From contig NZ_JAIVKK010000002.1 in assembly GCF_020524005.1 (NCBI RefSeq), forward strand, positions 186,001 to 250,000: DNA of 64,000 nt, given 5' to 3'. The stretch is from Microbulbifer aggregans (lineage in GTDB: Bacteria > Pseudomonadota > Gammaproteobacteria > Pseudomonadales > Cellvibrionaceae). Both the position numbers and the translations under genes were made by a program. Below the pieces are notes generated by a model. That model was not told the origin of the DNA. It made no database searches and was given only the letters and a program-made list of their open reading frames with translations. Shown piece by piece: positions 1 through 6,992 of the stretch. The stretch's first letter is position 1. Each line of letters begins with the position of its first letter.

Positions 1-149
1 ACAAGCCGCCGACTGACCACAATCTGGCGCCCCTCGTCATCTCGTCCCAGTTGCCATTCATCCTGTACCGGCATGTCGCGGCCATCGCAGCTGTATTGGT
101 AGCGCCCCTGGGCCAGGGTTGCGGTCAATCGCATAAGATCTTCGTCCAT
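1..149 (-). CDS. Hypothetical protein, N-terminal part only (cut by window start)
   Basis: Reading on the minus strand, an ATG at 149 opens a frame that runs off the window edge after 49 codons. A purine-rich AAGAGA lies a few bases upstream and fits a ribosome binding site. The visible peptide begins MDEDLMRLTATLAQGRYQYS and is soluble and acidic, with no signal peptide or membrane segment. I do not recognise the family. It diverges from the NfeD gene, so the 266-base gap between them should hold both promoters. Confidence 0.5.
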   Translation of the reverse strand, partial: MDEDLMRLTATLAQGRYQYSCDGRDMPVQDEWQLGRDDEGRQIVVSRRL

Positions 150-415
150 GATTTCTCTTGATGCTGAATCGGTGTTGAACAGTGCAAACGCACAAACTTG
201 ATGCATAACAATTTTGGCTCTGCATAGGCGCACTCGCCTGCCAAAAGTATTGCACAGCCCCCCGGATTTGCTGCGGATTTATGACTGAATCTGGAATTTT
301 TCGTGAGTGCTGGTATAGCGGGTAAGCGCAAGACTGCTACACACCCTGTACTTATTGTTTTAAGGCATAATCACACACAGTATTAATTGGCAGTCGTATA
401 AAGGAGAAAGCCATA

Positions 416-877
416 ATGCTCGAATGGCTAAACACACATATCGCCTACTGGCACTGGCTGGTGTTCGGCTTACTGCTGGTCACCGCGGAGATATTTGTCT
501 CCGGGTTTATCCTGTTCTGGTTTGGCCTCGCGGCACTGGCTATCGGTATCGCGTTAATGGGAATTGATATGCCGTTCACCGTCCAGCTATTGCTCTGGGC
601 TCTTCTTTCGATCGGCCTGGTTCTGTTTTGGCTGAAAGCGATAAAACCTAAATGGAAAGACCGCACGACCTCCGGGATGGCTTTTGAAGCCCTTACGGGA
701 CAGGTAGGCTCGGTAATCGAATCCAACAGTGGAAAGACCCGTGGTCGCTTGCGATTTCCCGCCCCGATTCTCGGCGAGGATGAATGGTCTTTCCTGTGTG
801 ATACCGAGATCGCCGTCGGGGAGCGGGTTCGGGTCAAGGATATTTCCGGGAATACCCTCGTGGTAAGCCCACACTAA
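416..877 (+). CDS. NfeD-family membrane protein (YbbJ-like)
   Basis: A 153-residue protein with two or three hydrophobic segments in residues 10-75 and a C-terminal OB-fold-like domain (about 90-150) with the pattern LTGQVGSVIE...GRLRF...WSF, typical of short NfeD proteins such as E. coli YbbJ. Family members work with an SPFH-domain partner at the inner membrane in membrane organisation or protein quality control. The partner gene follows 92 bases downstream. The start is supported by AAAGGAGAAA a few bases before the ATG. The long, protease-fused NfeD form is not present here. Confidence 0.9.
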   Translation: MLEWLNTHIAYWHWLVFGLLLVTAEIFVSGFILFWFGLAALAIGIALMGIDMPFTVQLLLWALLSIGLVLFWLKAIKPKWKDRTTSGMAFEALTGQVGSVIESNSGKTRGRLRFPAPILGEDEWSFLCDTEIAVGERVRVKDISGNTLVVSPH

Positions 878-969
878 CGCCGCAAAATTCTATAGCGGTA
901 TTTTTCGGGTGCGGCCGCAACCCATTCTATACAGGCCGCAGTACCCAGATTTAAAGGGGGAGTTTCAAG

Positions 970-1815
970 ATGGAAGGATTGTACGTAGTCATCGCGCTGG
1001 TGTTACTGGTTGTTATCACCGTCGGCAAAGGGATTCGCATCGTGCCCCAGGGCTCAAAACATATCGTGCAACGACTGGGGAAATACCACACCACCCTGAA
1101 CCCGGGCATGAATGTCATTATTCCGTACATCGACCAGGTGCCTTACAAAGTAACCACCAAGGACATCGTGCTGGATATCCCGTCGCAGGAAGTCATTACT
1201 GAAGACAACGCGACGATCATTGCCAATGCTGTCGCTTACATCAACATCGTATCGCCGGAGAAAGCAGTATACGGGGTGGAGGATTACGAGGTAGCCATCC
1301 AGAATCTGGTACAGACCGCCCTGCGTTCTATTGTGGGCGAAATGTCTCTGGACTCGGCGCTGTCGTCCCGCGATCTGATCAAGGCCAAGTTGAAAGAGGC
1401 CATCTCAGATGACATTTCTGACTGGGGCATCAACCTGAAGACAGTGGAAATCCAGGACATCAACCCCTCCCCCACCATGCAGAAAGCCATGGAAGAGCAG
1501 GCCGCCGCCGAGCGCCAGCGTCGCGCAACGGTAACCCGTGCCGAAGGTGAAAAACAGGCGGCGATTCTGGAGGCCGATGGCCGCCTGGAAGCCTCCAAGC
1601 GTGATGCCAAAGCCCAGATCGTACTGGCGGACGCCAGCCGGGAGGCCATCGAGCGGGTCACTCAGGCCATTGGCGACCAGGAAATGCCGGTGATGTATTT
1701 GCTGGGCGAGCGCTACATCAATGCGCTGTCCGAGCTTTCCACATCCGATAATGCAAAGAACGTGATCTTCCCGGCCGACCTGCCCAACGCAGTGAAAGGT
1801 CTGTTAAGCCGCTAA
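970..1815 (+). CDS. SPFH-domain slipin/stomatin-like protein (QmcA-like)
   Basis: A 281-residue protein with one N-terminal membrane segment (about 3-20) followed by an SPFH/band-7 domain that includes the signature LGKYHTTLNPGMN and later RSIVGEMSLDSALSSRD. An Ala/Glu/Arg-rich coiled coil (about 175-225, EEQAAAERQRRATVTRAEGE) follows. This is the layout of bacterial slipins such as E. coli QmcA, which oligomerise at the inner membrane. It sits directly behind the NfeD gene, the classic pairing. AAAGGGGGAG precedes the ATG. It is slightly shorter than QmcA (305 residues). Confidence 0.9.
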   Translation: MEGLYVVIALVLLVVITVGKGIRIVPQGSKHIVQRLGKYHTTLNPGMNVIIPYIDQVPYKVTTKDIVLDIPSQEVITEDNATIIANAVAYINIVSPEKAVYGVEDYEVAIQNLVQTALRSIVGEMSLDSALSSRDLIKAKLKEAISDDISDWGINLKTVEIQDINPSPTMQKAMEEQAAAERQRRATVTRAEGEKQAAILEADGRLEASKRDAKAQIVLADASREAIERVTQAIGDQEMPVMYLLGERYINALSELSTSDNAKNVIFPADLPNAVKGLLSR

Positions 1816-1824
1816 TCCGAAACC

Positions 1825-1849
1825 GGCAGCGCTCACAGGTAGCGCTGCC
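1825..1849. terminator. Convergent hairpin between slipin and GNAT genes
   Basis: A perfect nine-base-pair stem GGCAGCGCT / AGCGCTGCC with a seven-base loop lies across the ends of two converging genes. It overlaps the stop of the minus-strand gene. There is no clear T-run, so its role as a terminator is inferred from position. Confidence 0.45.
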
Positions 1850-2363
1850 AGAATTCCGCCTGTCCAAACTCCTCGTCCAGCGCATAAGGTTTGAAACCGC
1901 ACTTGAGGTAGGCCGCCCGCGCCGGGTGGTTCTTTTCCAGTACCTCCAGGGTGATTTTGCAGCAGTCCCTTTCCCTGGCCACTTCTACGACTTTTTCCAG
2001 CATGGCGGTACATATTCCCGCCCCCCGCGCCGCTTCACTTACCGCCACATCGTGGATATTGACCAGCGGCTTGCAGGCGAAAGTGGAGAACCCCATAAAA
2101 CAGTTCACCAGCCCTAGTGGCTGCTCCCCACGATAGGCAAGTACCGAAAACGCACCGGGAAAAGCAGCCAATCGCGCTGGTAGCTCACGGTGACAGATCT
2201 CGGGCAGTGGCTCGCCGCCGCCAAAAGGATCCCTGGAATATTCCTCCAGCATCGCCAACAGGTCACGTCCGTCTTTTGGGTTCGAATAGTCGGCTAGACG
2301 AATTTCCACATCCACGGGGACTTCGGTCGTGCTGTTTCGGTTCGGCTGAGGGGAAATATTCAC
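1833..2363 (-). CDS. GNAT-family N-acetyltransferase
   Basis: A 176-residue protein. The acetyl-CoA binding region is visible as VHDVAV-like VNIHDVAVSEAARGAGICTA (about 103-122), followed by a helix and the motif EVLEKNHPARAAYLKCGFKP, which is the C-terminal beta-bulge part of the GNAT fold. The acceptor substrate cannot be told. The start codon is GTG and overlaps the stop of the small upstream gene in the sequence GTGA, which suggests translational coupling. Confidence 0.85.
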   Translation of the reverse strand: MNISPQPNRNSTTEVPVDVEIRLADYSNPKDGRDLLAMLEEYSRDPFGGGEPLPEICHRELPARLAAFPGAFSVLAYRGEQPLGLVNCFMGFSTFACKPLVNIHDVAVSEAARGAGICTAMLEKVVEVARERDCCKITLEVLEKNHPARAAYLKCGFKPYALDEEFGQAEFWQRYL

Positions 2364-2569
2364 GATGGACTGCTCTCGTTACTGTCGGTGTTACTTTCTG
2401 GTTCTGGAGAGGAAGATGGATCTGTGGGGTGCGAAAAAAAGCGTCGATAGTTACGCACTCTCGTACGCTGCGCCAACAGCCAGCGCACTTTACTGCGCCG
2501 CTTGCTCAATGGTGTCGCGTGCCGGTTCAAGCGCCGTTTGCGGCGTATAACAGAATTGCGAATACCCAT
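2360..2569 (-). CDS. Small basic hypothetical protein coupled to the GNAT gene
   Basis: A 69-residue frame with an Arg/Lys-rich first half (RRKRRLNRHATPLSKRRS) and an acidic, Ser/Pro-rich tail. Two features support it as a real gene: GGAGTG spaced well before the ATG, and a stop that overlaps the GTG start of the downstream acetyltransferase (GTGA). No membrane segment or cysteine motif is visible. The basic part could bind nucleic acid or ribosomes, or be an acetylation target, but this is speculation. I do not recognise the family. Confidence 0.5.
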   Translation of the reverse strand: MGIRNSVIRRKRRLNRHATPLSKRRSKVRWLLAQRTRVRNYRRFFSHPTDPSSSPEPESNTDSNESSPS

Positions 2570-2729
2570 GATCCACTCCGATGGATTTAAAGTGCGCAGC
2601 AGGTTAGCAGAAGGAAGCGAGGTTTACAGGCTTTCTCACAACGCGCACTACATACAGGCTGGCAAATGTTGGCGACGATTGCCAAACCGGCTATTCTGCT
2701 CACTCGAATCCAGCTTGGGAACGATTACT

Positions 2730-3389
2730 TTGTCTGAACTGCAAGACCTGATTCAAAAAAACCGCGCGTGGTCCGAAGCCACCCGCCGGGAAAAGCCCGA
2801 CTTCTTCCTCAACTTGTCGGAACAACAATCCCCCGAGTATCTGTGGATAGGCTGCGCCGACAGCCGCGTGCCGGCCAACCAGATTGTCGACCTGCTGCCC
2901 GGTGAGCTATTCGTTCACCGCAATGTGGCCAACGTGGTGGTGCACTCGGACCTCAACTGCTTGTCTGTCCTGCAATACGCAGTCGAAGTACTCAAGGTAA
3001 AACACATCATGGTGGTTGGGCACTACGATTGCGGCGGGGTGCGCGCAGCACTCGAAGACCAACGCCTGGGCCTGATTGAAAGCTGGTTGCGTCATATCAA
3101 GGATGTGCGCGACAAGCACCACACCCTGATCAAACTGTTCCCCGAAGAGGCGCAGGTCGATCTGCTGTGTGAACTGAATGTGCTCGAACAGGTCGTGCAC
3201 GTGTGCCAGACCACTACCGTGCGCGATGCCTGGGAGCGTGGCCAGGACCTTTCCGTACATGGCTGGGTTTACGGCCTGAACAACGGTCTGGTCAACGACC
3301 TGAAAGTGACTGTCGACGGCACCGAGCAGCTGAACGACATCTATCACCACGCGCTGACCGCCATCGCACAGCGTTCAAGCGAAGCCTGA
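2730..3389 (+). CDS. can: Beta-class carbonic anhydrase
   Basis: Interconverts CO2 and bicarbonate in the cytoplasm. The TTG at 2730 is chosen as start. It gives 219 residues, close to the 220 of E. coli Can, and puts the zinc ligands at the E. coli positions: Cys42 and Asp44 (CADSR), His98 and Cys101 (HYDCGG). Upstream, the frame stays open to 2502 but those codons look non-coding and contain no family sequence. GGGA lies just ahead of the TTG. The gene stands alone, diverging from the small GNAT-linked gene. Confidence 0.93.
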   Translation: MSELQDLIQKNRAWSEATRREKPDFFLNLSEQQSPEYLWIGCADSRVPANQIVDLLPGELFVHRNVANVVVHSDLNCLSVLQYAVEVLKVKHIMVVGHYDCGGVRAALEDQRLGLIESWLRHIKDVRDKHHTLIKLFPEEAQVDLLCELNVLEQVVHVCQTTTVRDAWERGQDLSVHGWVYGLNNGLVNDLKVTVDGTEQLNDIYHHALTAIAQRSSEA

Positions 3390-3411
3390 CGCCAGCGCTA
3401 TCCTCTGCCGC

Positions 3412-3435
3412 CCACCGCAGTTCACTCTGCGGTGG
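3412..3435 (+). terminator. Hairpin after carbonic anhydrase gene
   Basis: Nine-base-pair stem CCACCGCAG / CTGCGGTGG with a six-base loop, 22 bases past the stop. It has no strong T-run, so it may be a weak terminator or an RNA-stabilising 3' hairpin. Confidence 0.4.
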
Positions 3436-3543
3436 TGCCCGTTACAAGTTAACTTTCCCGCGCTTTTTCCCTAAACTCCCTCCTCAACTTTCACCGGCTC
3501 GCCGAGCCGATCTCCAGAATATAAGCTGTTTCCAGGGGTATCC

Positions 3544-5199
3544 ATGTCCGACTATCGCGTTTGGGAATGCCAGATTTGTGGCTGGGTGTACGACGAAGCC
3601 AAAGGATCACCAGATGACGGTATCCCCCCGGGCACCCGCTGGGAAGATATCCCGGACGACTGGGTCTGCCCCGAGTGCGGAGCCACCAAAGACGAATTCT
3701 CAATGCTGGCGGTCACCACTGCGGCCACGCCATCCGCAACAGCCCCACAACGCCAGGACCAGCCAGTAGCCGAAGCGGCTCCGCGTTCTTCAGCGCCTGG
3801 CACTGCCCACCGTATCTGGGAGTGCATGGTGTGCGGCTGGGTATACGATGAGGCAAAAGGTGCGCCGGAAGAAGGCATTCCCGCCGGAACCCGCTGGGAA
3901 GATATTCCCGACGACTGGACCTGCCCCGAGTGCGGTGTCGGCAAGGAAGACTTCGATATGGTGCTGGTCAGTGAACCGGCAACCGAAGCCGCTGTGGAAA
4001 AAAGCCCGGAACCCGCAGTACAGCTGAATGACAGTGATCCACTGGTCATCATCGGCAGCGGCCTCGCCGGTTACCATCTGGCCAGGGAGTTCCGCAAGCT
4101 GGACCGCGAAACCCCAATCGTCATCGTCACCGGCGACGATGGAGTCTTCTACTCCAAACCCTTGCTGTCGGCCTCTCTGGCCCATGGCAAAACACCGCAA
4201 CAGCTTGCCAGCAGCAGTGCCGAAGAGATGGCACGTGAGCTGTATGCCGAAATTCTTGTCTACACCCATGTCACCAATGTCGACCGGGAAGCACAGCTTC
4301 TCACTCTGGTGACAGACAGTGGCGGCATCCGCTCCGAACTGCGGTACAGCCGACTGGTATTTGCCACCGGCGCCAGCTGCGCCGCATTACCGCCAATCGA
4401 GGGCGATGGCCTGTCGCGCCTGTTCCGGGTCAACAGCCTCGCGGACTACCACCGCTTCCGCACGGCACTAGCCAACAAGAAGCGGGTTTTGCTGATTGGC
4501 GCCGGCCTGATTGGCTGTGAATTTGCCAACGACCTCACCCAGGCCGGTTTCGAGGTCGACGTGGTCGACCTGCAACCCTGGCCGCTGGCCAGCCTGTTGC
4601 CGGAAGCCGCCGGCCGCGATATTCAGCAGGCCCTCGAGCAGTCCGGTGTACACTTCCATTTTGGTGCAGGCGTTGCCAAGCTTGAGCGCCAGGGGATGGG
4701 CATCCGCGCGACCCTGGCCGATGGCAGTGAGATCGTCGCCGATCTCGCGCTCGCCGCTCTGGGGCTCACGCCAAACACCGGCATCGCCGCTGCGGCAGGT
4801 ATCGCGGTCAATCGCGGTATCGTCACCAACCGCCAGCTTCAGACCAGTGACGCCAATGTGTTCGCCCTGGGGGATTGTGCGGAAGTGGACGGTCACAGCC
4901 TCTACTTTGTTGCCCCCCTCACCCAGAGCGCCCGCGCGCTGGCCCGCACCCTCTGTGGTGATGTCAGCGAAGTCCGCTACGGCAGCCTGCCGGTAGCTGT
5001 GAAAACAACACTGCGCCCGACCGTGGTGTGCCCACCAAAAGCCGGCGCCGAAGGGCAATGGCAGCTCGCGACCAGTGACGCCGGTGTACGCGCGGAATTC
5101 CGCAATGATGAAAACCGCCTGCTCGGGTTCGCCCTGACCGGCGATGCCATCACCGAACGCGACCGCCTCAGCACCGAGTGTCTGCCACTGATGGATTGA
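3544..5199 (+). CDS. Tandem rubredoxin-rubredoxin reductase fusion protein
   Basis: A 551-residue electron-transfer protein made of three units. Rubredoxin 1 has iron ligands Cys9, Cys12, Cys42 and Cys45. An Ala/Pro/Gln-rich linker follows. Rubredoxin 2 has Cys94, Cys97, Cys127 and Cys130. Residues from about 155 form an AlkT-like FAD/NAD(P)H-dependent rubredoxin reductase, with the FAD motif GSGLAG, the NAD motif GAGLIG and the FAD-closing FALGDCAEV. It should pass electrons from NADH through FAD to either rubredoxin, for an oxygenase or for oxygen/ROS reduction. No alkane hydroxylase is nearby. A flavin reductase gene follows on the same strand. Confidence 0.9.
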   Translation: MSDYRVWECQICGWVYDEAKGSPDDGIPPGTRWEDIPDDWVCPECGATKDEFSMLAVTTAATPSATAPQRQDQPVAEAAPRSSAPGTAHRIWECMVCGWVYDEAKGAPEEGIPAGTRWEDIPDDWTCPECGVGKEDFDMVLVSEPATEAAVEKSPEPAVQLNDSDPLVIIGSGLAGYHLAREFRKLDRETPIVIVTGDDGVFYSKPLLSASLAHGKTPQQLASSSAEEMARELYAEILVYTHVTNVDREAQLLTLVTDSGGIRSELRYSRLVFATGASCAALPPIEGDGLSRLFRVNSLADYHRFRTALANKKRVLLIGAGLIGCEFANDLTQAGFEVDVVDLQPWPLASLLPEAAGRDIQQALEQSGVHFHFGAGVAKLERQGMGIRATLADGSEIVADLALAALGLTPNTGIAAAAGIAVNRGIVTNRQLQTSDANVFALGDCAEVDGHSLYFVAPLTQSARALARTLCGDVSEVRYGSLPVAVKTTLRPTVVCPPKAGAEGQWQLATSDAGVRAEFRNDENRLLGFALTGDAITERDRLSTECLPLMD

Positions 5200-5218
5200 C
5201 GAAGAGGTCAGGCAAAAA

Positions 5219-5242
5219 GGGCTCTCAACGCCAGAGAGCCCC
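5219..5242. terminator. Hairpin between rubredoxin reductase and flavin reductase genes
   Basis: Stem GGGCTCTC / GAGAGCCC close behind the stop at 5199. The T-run (five bases) is on the minus strand side, so it is a canonical terminator only for minus-strand transcription. On the plus strand it may still slow or end transcription. Confidence 0.45.
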
Positions 5243-5339
5243 GCAGTAACGCCCCGCCAGCTAAGAAAATGGCGCAGAACCGCGCATTTTCCCGTAGAAT
5301 GGCCACCCGCACATTTTTTAGACAAACTTTGATCGAACT

Positions 5340-5870
5340 ATGACGGTAACCAGCAAGTCAGCCACCGCCGAGACCGGCACTACAGCCACTTCCGCCGAGC
5401 GCAGCCGCGCCCTGCGCGACACCCTGGGCCAGTTCGCCACCGGCGTCACTGTAGTCACCACGGTAGACAGCAATGGTCAGCCGGTGGGTATGACCGTCAA
5501 CAGCTTCAATTCCGTATCCCTGGATCCAGCACTGATCCTGTGGAGCATCGACAAGTCGTCACTCAGCTACAGCGCCTTTACCGAGGGCGAATTCTTCGCG
5601 GTACACATCCTCAAGGGCGATCAGCAAAATGTTTCCAACCTGTTTGCCGGTCGTGGCGCCGACAAGTTCGGCCAGGTGAAATGGCACAAAGGTAACGGCG
5701 GCGTTCCCCAACTGGACGACTGTGCCGCCCTCTTCCACTGCCGCCGCGCACAGAATATTGAGGGCGGTGATCACACTATCCTGTTGGGTGAGGTGCTCGA
5801 ATTCTCCGCCAGCGGTGGCGAGCCGCTGATCTTTCACCGTGGGCGCTACCGCGCCCTCGCCGGCGAATAA
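5340..5870 (+). CDS. Flavin reductase-like (FMN-binding split-barrel) protein
   Basis: A 176-residue protein with the flavin_Reduct domain from about residue 25: LGQFATGVTVVTT, PVGMTVNSFNSVSLDPALI and FAVHIL, ending in HRGRYRAL. This matches small HpaC/RutF-type NAD(P)H:FMN reductases, which supply reduced flavin to monooxygenases. The first 20 residues are Thr/Ala-rich and not conserved in type, so the true start might lie a little downstream. It follows the rubredoxin reductase gene, a second redox-supply function, although a hairpin separates them. Confidence 0.88.
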   Translation: MTVTSKSATAETGTTATSAERSRALRDTLGQFATGVTVVTTVDSNGQPVGMTVNSFNSVSLDPALILWSIDKSSLSYSAFTEGEFFAVHILKGDQQNVSNLFAGRGADKFGQVKWHKGNGGVPQLDDCAALFHCRRAQNIEGGDHTILLGEVLEFSASGGEPLIFHRGRYRALAGE

Positions 5871-5882
5871 CGGATATCCAGG

Positions 5883-5904
5883 CGGGGGCAAAGCCCCCGT
5901 CTTT
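5883..5904 (+). terminator. Rho-independent terminator of flavin reductase gene
   Basis: CGGGGGC-AAA-GCCCCCG hairpin followed by TCTTTCC, 12 bases past the stop codon. Confidence 0.7.
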
Positions 5905-6107
5905 CCATCACGGCCACCAGTAGCTTCTCCCTTCTCACTCCCCTGCCCTGACACGCTCCAAAACCCGGCGCTATAAAAAGCTCGACGCCGTGAAATAAAC
6001 AATATAAAAACGCCCGTGAAATTGCCGGCCCCGGATTGTGCAGCTGTCACTCGCCGGTCATACTTTTAGTACATCTTTGGGAGTCGTTCCTTCTAGTGGC
6101 CGTCGAT

Positions 6108-6878
6108 ATGTATACCACCGACCACATGTTTTGCTTCGCCCACCGGGGCTACCCCAAGCGCGCGACGGAAAACACCCTGCAAGCCATTACCCATGCGCTG
6201 GAATTCGATATCGATGGTGTCGAAATAGACGTGTGGAATGTGGGCGGAGAACTGATCGTTAAACACGATCGGCGCCTGGGGCGTCTGCTGCCAGGACAGG
6301 AACTGCTGACCGAAATAGCCCCTGCCGCACTGCGTAATATGCTGCTCCCTGGCGGCGAGCAGGTACCTACCCTGCGAGAGGTTCTGGAGCTTATCGGCAA
6401 CAATGTGCAGCTCAATATCGAATTAAAAGGACCCAACTGTGCGGCACTGGCTGCACAGGAAATCGAAGCTTATGTGAGAGATCACGGCGCCAGCTATGAG
6501 CAGTACATCCTGTCGTCATTCGACCACCGCCAGATTTTTGAATGCATGCACCTGATACCCCAGGTCCGCCGCGGTGTGCTTATTGATGGCGTACCTCTGG
6601 ATCTTGCTGCCTGTGCTGAGCCCTTGCAGGCCTACTCCCTGCACCTGAGCCTGGATTTTGCCTGCCCGGAAATTATCCGGGACGGGCACCAACGCGGCCT
6701 TAAAAGTTACGTGTTCACAGTCAATAACCCCCATGACCTGCAACTGGTTGCAGACATGGGAGCCGACGGCGTATTTACCGATGAGCCGCGCTTGATCATG
6801 GACTACAACACGGCCAAAAGCGCCAAGGTACTGGCGCAGCGACTTCAGCAACGCGGCCGTGACACAAGGCAGCCCTGA
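6108..6878 (+). CDS. Glycerophosphodiester phosphodiesterase family protein
   Basis: About 256 residues, no signal peptide, so probably cytoplasmic like UgpQ. It hydrolyses glycerophosphodiesters to glycerol-3-phosphate and an alcohol. The GDPD signature is complete: FAHRGYPKRATENTL (catalytic His-Arg and Glu), VEIDVWNVGGELIVKHD (metal-binding Glu/Asp and catalytic His), a central LNIELKG, and the C-terminal VFTVNNPHDLQLVADMGADG with FTDEP. The start is uncertain. ATG 6108 is used, but GTG 6096 has the better-placed GGGAG and adds four residues. Confidence 0.9.
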   Translation: MYTTDHMFCFAHRGYPKRATENTLQAITHALEFDIDGVEIDVWNVGGELIVKHDRRLGRLLPGQELLTEIAPAALRNMLLPGGEQVPTLREVLELIGNNVQLNIELKGPNCAALAAQEIEAYVRDHGASYEQYILSSFDHRQIFECMHLIPQVRRGVLIDGVPLDLAACAEPLQAYSLHLSLDFACPEIIRDGHQRGLKSYVFTVNNPHDLQLVADMGADGVFTDEPRLIMDYNTAKSAKVLAQRLQQRGRDTRQP

Positions 6879-6950
6879 GGCGGGGAGCGTGAGATAAGGA
6901 TTGCCCGTGAACCTCGCCCGCCACCACATCGTAGCCCTGAAATACTCAGC

Positions 6951-6980
6951 AAAAAAACCTCCCGAATGGGAGGTTTTTTT
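6951..6980. terminator. Bidirectional terminator between GDPD and TonB receptor genes
   Basis: Seven A, CCTCCC-GAAT-GGGAGG, seven T: a symmetrical intrinsic terminator between two converging genes, 13 bases from the minus-strand stop. Confidence 0.9.
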
Positions 6981-6992
6981 GCTTCTGTATTT

